In this document: piece after piece, positions 53,630 to 63,022 of the stretch
Layout of the letters: every line of letters begins with the position of its first letter
Position numbering within the stretch: position 1 is the first letter of the stretch
Origin: Flavobacterium sp. 270
GTDB lineage: Bacteria > Bacteroidota > Bacteroidia > Flavobacteriales > Flavobacteriaceae
Assembly (NCBI RefSeq): GCF_004368785.1
Contig: NZ_SODM01000002.1
Span: 791,648 to 855,647, forward strand
Length of the DNA: 64,000 nt
Direction of reading: 5' to 3'
Made by a program: the position numbers and the translations under genes
The notes under the pieces: model-generated
Databases searched by the model: none
What the model saw: the letters and a program-made list of their open reading frames with translations, nothing else
Told to the model about the DNA's origin: nothing

Positions 53630-54973
53630 TTATCCTTTTAAAATTTTACTTTTTTCTAAATCAAATTCTTCCGAAGTTAAGATTCCCGCATCCAAAAGTT
53701 CTTTTAAATCTAATAATGCTTTTTTCTTTCCTTCCATAGAATTTCCTAAATCTGTTTTTGGAGTTTCATCTTTATGAATCGGAGTGACAACCGTTCCTGA
53801 TGGTGCATATTTCAAAATCAATTCAGTTATTTCATTAAACCCTTTCACATTCGAATAATCAATTGCTTTTTGTTCTTTTACGTTTACAATAGATGCATCG
53901 GCTTTATTTTCTAATAAATATTTCACCACATCTTTCTTTCCGTTTGCAGCACTGTAATGTAAAGGCGTATTTCCTGATTCGTCCTGAATGTTGATGTTCG
54001 CCCCGGCTTCAATAAGTAATTTTACCATACTCAGATTGCCTTTTTTGGTAGCAACATGCAGAAGGCTTTCTCCTCCGTAATTGTAAGAGCTGTTTAAGGT
54101 AAAACTAGATTCGTTCGAAATATTGGTAGCACTTACAACCCAATCCAGATAATCATTCATTGAAGAAGTATCTCCGGCAACCGGTTTACTGTAATTAACA
54201 TCGACTCCATTTTCCAGAAATAAAGACACAATTTCCTTTTGATTATTCGCACAGGCGTACCATATAGGAGAGTAGCCGTTATTGTTTGAAGTAAAAACAT
54301 CAGCACCTCTTTCTACCAATAATTTGGCAAGCATTCTGTTGGTTTCGTAACAGGCAATCAAAAGTGCGTTTTCTCCAGAATGATTGACGTGATTAATGTC
54401 TGCCCCGTTATCCAAAAGTAAGGTCACCATCGGAATTGATTTAGTGTAACAAGCATAAAGTAATGGTGTATTTCCTTGTTTGTCGGTTACATTTATATCG
54501 GCACCTTTGTTTAAAAGTAGTTGAATAATTTCTCTATTAAGTTTTGCTGAGGCTAATAAAAGAGGCGTTTCTCCATTGTTATTCAGTAGATTAACATCTG
54601 TTCCTGCTTCAAGCAACTTTGTTGCAATTTCAATTTGAGCCGTCTGAACTACCAAATGTAACAGACTGTTTCCGTATTTATCGTTTTTAGTAATTTCGGC
54701 ACCGTTTTCTAAAAGATACAAAGCCGTTTGCTTTTGTTTTTGAAGACAGGCAAAGTACAAAGGCGTTTCTCCCTGATGATCTTCATAATTAAGATCGGCA
54801 CCGTCTTCGGTCACTATTTTTACGATATCCAAATAACCGCGATGCGCCGCATAATGAAGTGCTGTTCTTCCTTTTTCATCCGTATATTTTACATCTACTT
54901 CTTTATTCTGAAGTAATAATTCGGCGATTTTTCGGTTGCCGTTTTCACAGGCAATTATAAATGACATTGACAT
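53630..54973 (-). CDS. ankyrin-repeat protein with C-terminal SHOCT-like domain
   Basis: A 447-residue protein of about eleven ankyrin repeats (for example GRTALHYAAHRGYLDIVKIV, GNTPLLYACYTKSIPMVTLL, GNTPLHYSAANGKKDVVKYL). The last ~30 residues (KKKALLDLKELLDAGILTSEEFDLEKSKILKG) are a SHOCT-type short C-terminal domain. No signal peptide is seen, so it is probably cytosolic and binds proteins. It is 28 bases after the other ankyrin gene. Confidence 0.92.
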   Translation of the reverse strand: MSMSFIIACENGNRKIAELLLQNKEVDVKYTDEKGRTALHYAAHRGYLDIVKIVTEDGADLNYEDHQGETPLYFACLQKQKQTALYLLENGAEITKNDKYGNSLLHLVVQTAQIEIATKLLEAGTDVNLLNNNGETPLLLASAKLNREIIQLLLNKGADINVTDKQGNTPLLYACYTKSIPMVTLLLDNGADINHVNHSGENALLIACYETNRMLAKLLVERGADVFTSNNNGYSPIWYACANNQKEIVSLFLENGVDVNYSKPVAGDTSSMNDYLDWVVSATNISNESSFTLNSSYNYGGESLLHVATKKGNLSMVKLLIEAGANINIQDESGNTPLHYSAANGKKDVVKYLLENKADASIVNVKEQKAIDYSNVKGFNEITELILKYAPSGTVVTPIHKDETPKTDLGNSMEGKKKALLDLKELLDAGILTSEEFDLEKSKILKG

Positions 54974-55001
54974 GAATTTCTCTTTTTAAGTAAATGATTG
55001 T

Positions 55002-56183
55002 TTATTGTTTCATTAAAAGTTCGACGGTTTTGATTTTCAAATTATCGCCCGAAGCCAGCATTAAAGCAGTTTCATCTTTATCATTGGTAATCGAAATATC
55101 AGCTCCCTGATCTAATAGTAATTTTACTTTTCGATACGTTTCTTTTGCCATTTCAGCATCATAATTGACATTGTAAGCGCAAACTTTATGCAAAATCGTA
55201 TTTCCCAGATTATCCTGTTCGTTAACATCTATTGAAGCATTGTCTAAAACCGATTTTAAAATCTCTGATTTTTTTTCCACAGCAAAATCAATTCCTGATT
55301 TAGGCTGTCCGTAATACTGAGCGCAGAAATTAATATCGGCGCCATCTGATAATAAGCGTTCTAAAAATGTAATTTCAGTAGGAGAACCGGAAATACTGCT
55401 GATAAAATTAGTTAATAAAGTACGTCCGTCTTTATTCACAATATTAAAATCAGGTGAAGAAACGGATGCTAAAGCGTCGTACATATCAAATGAAAATTGC
55501 TCTGCAACGGCATAATAAAATGCAGTATTGTTTGAATTATCGGTTTCATTAGGATCTGCGCCATTTTCAAGTAAAAAGGAAATCAATTCTTTTCTGTTTC
55601 TTTTGACAGCGCACATTAACGGAGTTGTTCCGACAATATTCTTTTCGTTGATGTCTACACCATTATCTAAAAGAATCGAAATATATTCTTTTACTTTCTC
55701 TCCTTCATGCCCATAAGTGTTGATTACTTTGTAAATGAAATTTTCTCCGGCGTTATTTTTATATTGGGTATTTGCACCAAAATCATCAATGAGTGTTTTA
55801 ATGACTTTTGGCGAAGCGCCTTTTTCAAAAAAATAACCTAACAAAGTCTGATCGCTGATTTCGTCATTTATGTTATCCATTTTTGACATCAATTCTTTGA
55901 AAAAAAGAATCGATTCGTCGTCATCTTTTAAATATCGGGTCAAAGAACTGAATATTGATTTGTCAAAATTGTCCAGTTCATAAATATCAGTCTCAATAAA
56001 ACCGGCTTTTATGAGTTTTTCTATAAAATCAATTTCTTTGGCGTCAATGATTTTAGTCGCTATCTGCAAAAAATTGTTGTTGAGATATTGCTCGTTAAAA
56101 GTTTCTCCGTTATTTAGACATTCTCTGGCCTCGTCAAATTTTCCCTGAAAAAGGAAACTTTCAATCTGGTTTTGTGTTTGCAT
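55002..56183 (-). CDS. ankyrin-repeat protein
   Basis: A 393-residue protein with about eight degenerate ankyrin repeats (GTTPLMCAVKRNRKELISFLLENGADPNETD is the clearest). The N-terminal ~110 residues are less repeat-like and acidic. No signal peptide. It is the first gene of a four-gene minus-strand operon with a second ankyrin gene and two lipoproteins. The biological role is unknown. Confidence 0.88.
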   Translation of the reverse strand: MQTQNQIESFLFQGKFDEARECLNNGETFNEQYLNNNFLQIATKIIDAKEIDFIEKLIKAGFIETDIYELDNFDKSIFSSLTRYLKDDDESILFFKELMSKMDNINDEISDQTLLGYFFEKGASPKVIKTLIDDFGANTQYKNNAGENFIYKVINTYGHEGEKVKEYISILLDNGVDINEKNIVGTTPLMCAVKRNRKELISFLLENGADPNETDNSNNTAFYYAVAEQFSFDMYDALASVSSPDFNIVNKDGRTLLTNFISSISGSPTEITFLERLLSDGADINFCAQYYGQPKSGIDFAVEKKSEILKSVLDNASIDVNEQDNLGNTILHKVCAYNVNYDAEMAKETYRKVKLLLDQGADISITNDKDETALMLASGDNLKIKTVELLMKQ

Positions 56184-56542
56184 TTTTATTGATATTTAGT
56201 AATGAAAGATTAAAATGAATAAGAACTGAAATCTAGAATTTAGACTTCTTCAATGATACTGTAAGATAAAACATAAAAACGATAAATATATTTCAGAATA
56301 AAAATTTAAAATAACTATTTAAATCATAAAAATAACCGAATAAGATTTTTTAGCCTAAATTGTTTAAAAATTTTAGAGAAAGAGGAATGAATATCAAAGA
56401 ATTCTCAATAAACAAGGAAGCACTTTTTTATTTAACAACCCTTTAGAAGTAATCCATAAATAGCCAAATAAAAAAAATACTATCTTTACCGATCAAACGT
56501 TTATGAACTTAAGCTGCATTTTTGCGGCACTACATATATATT
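56184..56542. other. 359-base divergent spacer
   Basis: Strongly AT-rich, between the ankyrin operon and ricT. It must contain both promoters, but I find no convincing TAnnTTTG element or palindrome, and no credible gene. Confidence 0.5.
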
Positions 56543-57904
56543 ATGGCATGTACAAGTTGTTCAACCTCAGATGGTGGCGCACCAAAAGGTTGTAAAAATA
56601 ATGGGACTTGCGGCACCGATAGCTGCAATAAATTGACGGTTTTTGACTGGCTTGCAAACATGAGTCCGTCTAATGGAGAGGCAATTTTTGATTGTGTTGA
56701 GGTTCGTTTTAAAAACGGACGTAAAGAATTTTTTAGAAATTCAGAGAAATTAACTTTAAGTATTGGCGATATTGTAGCAACTGTTGCTTCGCCAGGACAT
56801 GATATTGGTATTGTTACTTTGACAGGAGAATTGGTAAAAATTCAAATGAAGAAAAAAGGAGCAAATCCAGATAGTAACGAAGTTCCAAAAATTTACAGAA
56901 AAGCATCTCAAAAAGATATTGATATTTGGTCTGTAGCCCGTGACCGCGAAGAACCAATGAAAGTTCGTGCGCGTGAATTGGCTATTCAGCACAAGCTGGA
57001 AATGAAAATTTCTGATATCGAATTTCAAGGCGACGGATCTAAAGCAACATTTTACTATACGGCAAATGACAGAGTCGATTTTAGAATGCTGATTAAAGAT
57101 TTTGCTAAAGAATTCAGCACAAGAGTAGAGATGAAACAAGTAGGTTTCCGTCAGGAAGCAGCTCGTTTAGGCGGTGTTGGATCTTGCGGAAGAGAACTTT
57201 GCTGTTCTACATGGCTTACCGATTTTAGAAGTGTAAATACCTCTGCGGCACGTTATCAGCAGCTTTCTTTAAATCCGCAAAAACTGGCAGGACAATGTGG
57301 TAAATTAAAATGCTGCCTGAACTACGAATTGGATACGTACATGGACGCCTTAAAGGATTTTCCGGATTACGATACCAAACTGGTTACAGAAAAAGGAGAT
57401 GCTGTCTGCCAAAAACAAGATATTTTTAAAGGATTAATGTGGTTTGCTTACACGAATAATTTTGCAAACTGGCACGTTTTAAAAATTGATCAGGTAAAAG
57501 AAATTATTGCAGAAAATAAACAGAAAAACAAAGTTTCTTCACTTGAAGATTTTGCTATTGAAGTAATTGCAGAACCTGAAAAAGACTTTAACAATGCAAT
57601 GGGTCAGGAGAGTTTAACTCGTTTTGATCAGCCAAAAAGAAAGAAAAAGCCAAATCGCAAACGCAAACCAAATGCCGAAAACGCGACTGTTGCAGCTCCG
57701 GTTAAACCACAACCGCAAGGCAATGCTAATAACAACAACAACAATAAACCAGCTGGCGGAAATCCAAATAAAGGAAATAAGCCAAATAATAATAACAATA
57801 ATAACAGGCCAAATCATTCGAATAAACCAAAACAACAGAATGACAATAAACCGGCTGAGCCAAGAAAACCTATAATTATTACTAAAAATGAGAATAAAAA
57901 ATAG
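56543..57904 (+). CDS. ricT: PSP1-domain regulatory protein RicT
   Basis: A 453-residue protein. A Cys-rich N-terminus (CTSCSTSDGGAPKGCKNNGTCG) precedes the PSP1/RicT core (VEVRFKNGRKEFFRN, RVEMKQVGFRQEAARLGGVGSCGRELCCSTWL, AGQCGKLKCCLNYELD). RicT belongs to the RicAFT iron-sulfur complex that acts with RNase Y in Bacillus. The C-terminal ~70 residues are low-complexity Lys/Asn/Pro with Asn runs, likely disordered and perhaps RNA-binding. The gene overlaps gldH by 17 bases. Confidence 0.92.
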   Translation: MACTSCSTSDGGAPKGCKNNGTCGTDSCNKLTVFDWLANMSPSNGEAIFDCVEVRFKNGRKEFFRNSEKLTLSIGDIVATVASPGHDIGIVTLTGELVKIQMKKKGANPDSNEVPKIYRKASQKDIDIWSVARDREEPMKVRARELAIQHKLEMKISDIEFQGDGSKATFYYTANDRVDFRMLIKDFAKEFSTRVEMKQVGFRQEAARLGGVGSCGRELCCSTWLTDFRSVNTSAARYQQLSLNPQKLAGQCGKLKCCLNYELDTYMDALKDFPDYDTKLVTEKGDAVCQKQDIFKGLMWFAYTNNFANWHVLKIDQVKEIIAENKQKNKVSSLEDFAIEVIAEPEKDFNNAMGQESLTRFDQPKRKKKPNRKRKPNAENATVAAPVKPQPQGNANNNNNNKPAGGNPNKGNKPNNNNNNNRPNHSNKPKQQNDNKPAEPRKPIIITKNENKK

Positions 57905-58367
57905 CGGTATTCTTCTTTTGGCGGCAATACTTCTTTTTTCTTGTGATAAAAAAAGAGTATTTGACGAGTATAAATCTGTTGGAAGTGCGTGGCACAAAGA
58001 CAGTATTGTAACTTTTAATCTGCCAGTCTTAGATTCTACCAAAAAGTACAATCTGTTTGTAAATTTAAGAGACAATAACAATTATCCGTTTAATAATTTG
58101 TTTTTGATTGTAGCTCTGGAAACACCAAGCGGTTTTACAAAAGTGGATACTTTAGAATATCAAATGGCAAATCCAGACGGAACACTGCTAGGAAATGGTT
58201 TTACAGACATAAAAGAAAGTAAACTGTTTTACAAAGAGAATGTGAAGTTTAGAGGAAAATACAAAGTACACATTAAGCAAGCAGTTCGCCAATCAGGAAA
58301 AATTCCTGGGGTTGAAGCATTAGAAGGTATTACAGACGTTGGTTTTAGAATAGAACAAAAAGATTAG
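57888..58367 (+). CDS. gldH: gliding motility lipoprotein GldH
   Basis: A 159-residue lipoprotein (lipobox LLFSCDKK) matching GldH: RVFDEYKSVGSAWHKDSIVTFNLPVLDS and FTDIKESKLFYKENVKFRGKYKVHIKQAVR. GldH supports gliding motility, and probably secretion, in Flavobacterium. It starts within the ricT 3' end and is followed after 10 bases by the PBP1A gene. Confidence 0.93.
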   Translation: MRIKNSGILLLAAILLFSCDKKRVFDEYKSVGSAWHKDSIVTFNLPVLDSTKKYNLFVNLRDNNNYPFNNLFLIVALETPSGFTKVDTLEYQMANPDGTLLGNGFTDIKESKLFYKENVKFRGKYKVHIKQAVRQSGKIPGVEALEGITDVGFRIEQKD

Positions 58368-58377
58368 ATAAATAGTT

Positions 58378-60681
58378 ATGGCTGCTAAAAAAAACAATCA
58401 ATCCAATAGCGTTAAAGATATTAATTACTACAAAAAGAAATTCTGGAGAATATTTGCCTACACTTTATTGGGTATTCTAGCTTTCTTTTTATTTGCCTCA
58501 TGGGGATTATTCGGTTCAATGCCGTCTTTTGAAGATTTAGAAAATCCGGATTCTAATCTGGCTACCGAAATTATTTCTTCTGATGGAGTTGTGATCGGTA
58601 AATATTTCAAAACAAACAGATCGCAGCTTAAATATTCAGATCTTCCAAAAAGCCTTGTTGAAGCTTTGGTTGCGACCGAAGATGCACGTTTTTATGAACA
58701 TTCTGGAATTGACGGACGTGGAACTTTAAGAGCCGTTTTCACTTTAGGAACAAACGGAGGAGCAAGTACTTTAACACAGCAATTAGCAAAACAATTATTT
58801 CACGGAGAAGGCTCTAAGTTCCTTCCTTTTAGAATTGTACAAAAAATAAAAGAATGGATTATTGCCATTCGTCTGGAAAGACAATACACCAAAAACGAAA
58901 TTTTGGCAATGTATTGCAACGTTTATGATTTCGGAAATTATTCTGTTGGAGTAAGTTCTGCAGCACAAACGTATTTCTCTAAAGATCCAAAAGATTTAAC
59001 TATGGACGAATCGGCTATTTTAGTCGGAATGTTCAAGAATTCAGGATTATACAATCCGGTTCGTAATCCGCAAGGAGTAAAAAATCGTCGTAATGTGGTG
59101 CTTTCGCAAATGGAAAAAGCAAAAATGATTTCTTCTGCAGAAAAATTAAGATTGCAAGCTTTGCCAATTGCTTTAAAATTTAAATTAGAAAGCCACAGAG
59201 AAGGAACAGCTACTTATTTTAGAGAATACCTTCGTGATTACATGAAAAAATGGATGACGGAGAATAAAAAACCAGACGGTTCTGATTATGATATCTACAA
59301 AGATGGACTGAAAATTTATACTACTATAGATTCTAGAATGCAATTGCATGCTGAAGAAGCAGTTTCTGAGCACATGAAGAATTTACAACAGCAGTTTTTT
59401 ATTGAAATGAAAAACAATAAAAATGCGCCTTTCGTAAATATCACTCAAGCAGAAACCGAGCGAATTATGATGCAGGCCATGAAAAACTCAACACGTTGGG
59501 CGATCATGAAAGATTTAGATAAAAGCGAAGATGATATCATTGCTTCATTCAAAGTAAAAACTCAAATGAGAGTATTTACCTGGAAAGGGGAACGTGATAC
59601 AATAATGACACCTTTGGATTCTATTCGTTATTACAAACACTTTTTACAGTCAGGTTTAATGGCGATGGAGCCACAAACCGGAGCAATTAAAGCGTGGGTT
59701 GGAGGTATTAATTACAAATATTTTCAATATGATCACGTAGGACAGGGAGCAAGACAAGTAGGTTCTACTTTTAAACCTTTTGTTTACGCAACTGCAATCG
59801 AACAATTGAATATGTCTCCTTGTGATTCTATTCTTGACGGACCATTTATGATTCATAAAGGGCGTCATAATGTAACCGAAGATTGGGAACCAAGAAACTC
59901 TGACAACAGATACCGCGGAATGGTAACTTTAAAACAAGGTTTGGCAAACTCTATCAATACAGTTTCTGCAAAATTAATAGACCGCGTTGGTCCAGAAGCG
60001 GTTGTAGAATTAACTCATAAATTGGGTGTAAAAACAGAAATTCCGGCACAACCTTCTATCGCGCTTGGTGCAGTAGATATTACGGTTGAAGATATGGTTG
60101 GAGCTTACAGCACATTTGCAAATCAAGGAGTTTATGTAAAACCACAATTTTTAAGCCGTATTGAGAATAAAAGCGGAGAGGTTATTTATGAGCCAATTCC
60201 AGAATCTCATGATGTATTAAATAAAGATATTGCTTTTGCAGTAATTAAATTACTTCAAGGTGTAACCGAAACCGGTTCTGGTGCGCGTTTACGTACACAA
60301 GGGGGAGGAAGCGGTGACAATCGCTGGACAGGATATCCATATATGTTCAAAAATCCAATTGCTGGTAAAACCGGAACAACACAAAATCAATCTGATGGAT
60401 GGTTTATGGGTATGGTTCCGAACTTAGTAACGGGAGTTTGGGTTGGATGTGAAGATCGTTCTGCACGTTTCAAAAGTTTAACTTACGGACAAGGTGCAAC
60501 TGCTGCATTACCAATTTGGGGTTATTTTATGAAACTTTGTTATGCAGATCCGGGACTTCAGGTTTCTAAATCAGAATTTGAGCGTCCGGCAAATCTTTCT
60601 ATAAAAGTAGATTGTTACAGCGCGCCAAAAGTAAAAGACACCACAACAACAGAACAAAATACAGACGAGTTCGAACTGTAA
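58378..60681 (+). CDS. penicillin-binding protein 1A (bifunctional)
   Basis: A 767-residue cell-wall synthase. One membrane helix (about residues 25-45), then a GT51 glycosyltransferase domain (EDARFYEHSGIDGRGTLRA, GGASTLTQQLAKQLF), then a transpeptidase domain with SxxK in GSTFKPFVYA, SxN in ANSINTVSAKL and KTG in GKTGTTQNQSDGWF. It makes peptidoglycan strands and crosslinks them. Its operon with ricT and gldH ends in a strong terminator. Confidence 0.96.
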   Translation: MAAKKNNQSNSVKDINYYKKKFWRIFAYTLLGILAFFLFASWGLFGSMPSFEDLENPDSNLATEIISSDGVVIGKYFKTNRSQLKYSDLPKSLVEALVATEDARFYEHSGIDGRGTLRAVFTLGTNGGASTLTQQLAKQLFHGEGSKFLPFRIVQKIKEWIIAIRLERQYTKNEILAMYCNVYDFGNYSVGVSSAAQTYFSKDPKDLTMDESAILVGMFKNSGLYNPVRNPQGVKNRRNVVLSQMEKAKMISSAEKLRLQALPIALKFKLESHREGTATYFREYLRDYMKKWMTENKKPDGSDYDIYKDGLKIYTTIDSRMQLHAEEAVSEHMKNLQQQFFIEMKNNKNAPFVNITQAETERIMMQAMKNSTRWAIMKDLDKSEDDIIASFKVKTQMRVFTWKGERDTIMTPLDSIRYYKHFLQSGLMAMEPQTGAIKAWVGGINYKYFQYDHVGQGARQVGSTFKPFVYATAIEQLNMSPCDSILDGPFMIHKGRHNVTEDWEPRNSDNRYRGMVTLKQGLANSINTVSAKLIDRVGPEAVVELTHKLGVKTEIPAQPSIALGAVDITVEDMVGAYSTFANQGVYVKPQFLSRIENKSGEVIYEPIPESHDVLNKDIAFAVIKLLQGVTETGSGARLRTQGGGSGDNRWTGYPYMFKNPIAGKTGTTQNQSDGWFMGMVPNLVTGVWVGCEDRSARFKSLTYGQGATAALPIWGYFMKLCYADPGLQVSKSEFERPANLSIKVDCYSAPKVKDTTTTEQNTDEFEL

Positions 60682-60701
60682 TACGTTTTATTTCTAATAT
60701 A

Positions 60702-60757
60702 AAAATATCCTTTTGTATCTTCTGAAATTCAGAAAGCGACAAAAGGATATTTTTTTG
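60702..60757 (+). terminator. intrinsic terminator after the PBP gene
   Basis: A 15-bp stem (60702-60716 with 60739-60753) holds a second small hairpin (TTCTGAAATTCAGAA) in its loop and is followed by a T-run. Confidence 0.88.
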
Positions 60758-60842
60758 CTCAATTAATTTTACGAAATCGTTATAAATTAATCTAAAAATC
60801 TTATTTTTATCAAAATTACACGATAATAAAAGACAGTTTGTT

Positions 60843-61544
60843 ATGATAACAAAAAAAGTAGATAATGTTCAGGATGCGATAGAAGGAATCAAAAGCGGTA
60901 TGACAATTATGTTTGGCGGTTTTGGACTTTGTGGTATTCCTGAGAATACAATTGCAGCTTTGGTAAACACATCAATTTCAGATTTAACTTGTATTTCTAA
61001 TAATGCAGGTGTTGATGATTTTGGACTCGGACTGTTATTGCAGAAAAAGCAAATCAAAAAAATGATTTCGTCTTATGTGGGCGAAAACGCAGAGTTTGAA
61101 CGTCAAATGCTTTCGGGTGAATTAGAAGTTGAACTTACACCACAAGGAACTTTAGCCGAACGCTGTCGTGCGGCTCAAGCCGGAATTCCTGCTTTTTTTA
61201 CGCCCGCAGGTTTCGGAACCGAAGTTGCAGAAGGAAAAGAAGTTCGCGAATTCAACGGGAAAATGCATATCATGGAAGAAGCCTTTAAAGCAGATTATGC
61301 CATTGTAAAAGCATGGAAAGGTGACGAAGCCGGAAACCTAATCTTCAAAGGAACTGCCAGAAACTTTAATGCGTGTATGGCTGGTGCCGGAAAAATCACA
61401 ATTGCTGAGGTTGAAGAATTGGTTCCTGTTGGAACACTTGATCCAAATCAGATTCATATTCCCGGAATTATGGTACAGCGTATTTTTCAGGGAGAAAAAT
61501 TTGAAAAGAGAATTGAACAACGCACCGTTCGTCAAAAAAATTAG
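60843..61544 (+). CDS. 3-oxoacid CoA-transferase subunit A
   Basis: A 233-residue CoA-transferase alpha subunit: [40 protein letters not shown] and [26 protein letters not shown]. With subunit B it moves CoA between succinyl-CoA and acetoacetate or a similar 3-oxoacid (ketone body or amino acid catabolism). The order A then B is the usual one. Confidence 0.95.
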   Translation: MITKKVDNVQDAIEGIKSGMTIMFGGFGLCGIPENTIAALVNTSISDLTCISNNAGVDDFGLGLLLQKKQIKKMISSYVGENAEFERQMLSGELEVELTPQGTLAERCRAAQAGIPAFFTPAGFGTEVAEGKEVREFNGKMHIMEEAFKADYAIVKAWKGDEAGNLIFKGTARNFNACMAGAGKITIAEVEELVPVGTLDPNQIHIPGIMVQRIFQGEKFEKRIEQRTVRQKN

Positions 61545-61640
61545 ATAATTAGAAAATGTGATAATTATTAGATGGTGTAGTCATTATCTAATTATCAAAT
61601 TGACTAATCGACACATTAACAAATTGACACATTAAAAAAT
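61545..61640 (+). repeat. octamer array between the CoA-transferase subunit genes
   Basis: At least five 8-bp units in phase at 61596-61635 (CAAATTGA, CTAATCGA, CACATTAA, then the first and third again), ending 5 bases before the subunit B ATG. Core differs from the CTTAG/CTTTG type, period and position do not. The left half is an AT-rich mirror (TTAGATAATTAG...). Confidence 0.75.
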
Positions 61641-62294
61641 ATGTTGACAAAAGAAGATATTGCAAAACGAATTGCTCTAGAAGTAAAAGACCGCTATTTT
61701 GTTAATCTTGGAATCGGGATTCCGACTTTGGTTGCCAATTATGTGCGTGAAGATATCGCGGTAGAATTTCAGAGTGAAAATGGAGTTCTGGGCATGGGAC
61801 CTTTTCCTTTTGCGGGAGAAGAAGATGCTGATATTATCAATGCTGGGAAACAAACAATTACAACGCTTCCGGGAGCAAGTTTTTTTGACTCTGCTTTTAG
61901 TTTCGGAATGATCCGAAGCCAGAAAGTTGATTTAACAATTTTAGGCGCAATGGAAGTTTCTGAAAACGGAGATATCGCCAATTGGAAAATTCCGGGTAAA
62001 ATGGTAAAAGGAATGGGAGGCGCAATGGATTTGGTTGCTTCTGCCGAAAATATCATTGTTGCGATGATGCACGTAAATAAAGCAGGCGAATCTAAAATCC
62101 TAAAAAAATGCACTTTGCCATTAACAGGCGTAGGATGCGTTAAAAAAGTGGTAACTGAGCTTGCAGTTCTGGAAGTGAGAGAAAAGGGTTTTAAGCTCTT
62201 AGAACGCGCGCCAGGTGTTTCTGTGGAGCATATCGTTGCTTCTACAGAAGCTGATTTAATTATTGAAGGAGAAATTCCGGAAATGAGGATTTAA
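61641..62294 (+). CDS. 3-oxoacid CoA-transferase subunit B
   Basis: A 217-residue beta subunit. The catalytic Glu lies in QSENGVLGMGPFP; FVNLGIGIPTLVANYV and the LTGVGCVKKVVTELAVLEV end are typical. It works with the upstream subunit A as a heteromer. Confidence 0.95.
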   Translation: MLTKEDIAKRIALEVKDRYFVNLGIGIPTLVANYVREDIAVEFQSENGVLGMGPFPFAGEEDADIINAGKQTITTLPGASFFDSAFSFGMIRSQKVDLTILGAMEVSENGDIANWKIPGKMVKGMGGAMDLVASAENIIVAMMHVNKAGESKILKKCTLPLTGVGCVKKVVTELAVLEVREKGFKLLERAPGVSVEHIVASTEADLIIEGEIPEMRI

Positions 62295-62297
62295 AAA

Positions 62298-62439
62298 TTA
62301 ACCGCAAAGGTCGCTAAGATTACGCAAAGTTTTAAAATGTATAAAGTAAAAAACCGCCATCTAGGCGGTTTTCTTATTTTATAAAATCTAGCTTCGTCTT
62401 TGCGAACCTTTGCGTAATCTTAGCGACCTTTGCGGTTAA
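62298..62439. repeat. inverted repeat with 32-bp perfect arms and nested terminator
   Basis: Arms 62298-62329 (TTAACCGCAAAGGTCGCTAA...) and 62408-62439 are exact reverse complements built from CTTTGCG/CTTAGCG units. Directly after the subunit B stop. Confidence 0.93.
62350..62376. terminator. intrinsic terminator inside the repeat hairpin
   Basis: AAAACCGCC at 62350-62358 pairs with GGCGGTTTT at 62364-62372, 5-base loop. It can stop the convergent transcripts from both sides. Confidence 0.88.
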
Positions 62440-62445
62440 AAAATC

Positions 62446-62972
62446 TTATAGGTTAAAAGAAGCTCCTAAACTAAAAGTAGCTTGATTATTTAAGTGGTAA
62501 AAAGGATCATCATTAGTTCCGTATTTTGCAATAGGAAATCCGATTTCTGTGAAAACTCCAAATCCTTCAGTAAAGAAATAGCGTCCACCAACATGACCTC
62601 CAAAATTATGTAAACCTAGGCTTAATCCAGGATAAACGTCTAATTGCTTAACACCAATAACGCTTGATAAATTAGCATTGATTCTTGCTTTAGCATCAAA
62701 ACGATCTCCGAAATCTGCTTTCGAATCATTGTATGCGTTAGGAGCTCCATGGTAAAAACCGCTAAAGTTGTCAACTCCCAATAAATAATTCGCAACAAAA
62801 CCAAAAGAGAAATTTTCTCCCAAACCAAAATCAACAGAACCTTGATTCCAGAACCACCATCTTGAAGATTAGCGCCAACGTTTACTTTAATGTCTCCTTT
62901 ACCTGAGAAGGCTTCCTGAGCATTTACAAATCCGAATGAAACTAAGAACAAAAGTGTAATAACCTTTTTCAT
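62446..62972 (-). pseudogene. small outer membrane protein gene with a frameshift
   Basis: Two overlapping frames make one protein. The first encodes a signal peptide and start (MKKVITLLFLVSFGFVNAQEAFSGKGDIKVNVGANLQDGGSGIK), the second the rest (GSVDFGLGENFSFGFVANYLLG...GASFNL, a likely outer membrane barrel ending in an aromatic strand). They join if one A is added in the AA at about 62842-62844, between GIK and GSVD. It is a pseudogene, a sequencing error in a short A-run, or phase variation; I favour error or recent mutation because both halves are otherwise intact. Confidence 0.8.
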
Positions 62973-63022
62973 AAATTTTAAATATTAATTATTTTGCGGG
63001 GCAAATGTAGATTTTAAATAAC

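Noticed and set aside
57614..58081. Minus-strand hydrophobic 155-residue frame over the ricT/gldH junction
   Set aside because: It is the complement of the Asn/Lys-rich ricT tail, which automatically gives Ile/Val/Phe-rich translation.
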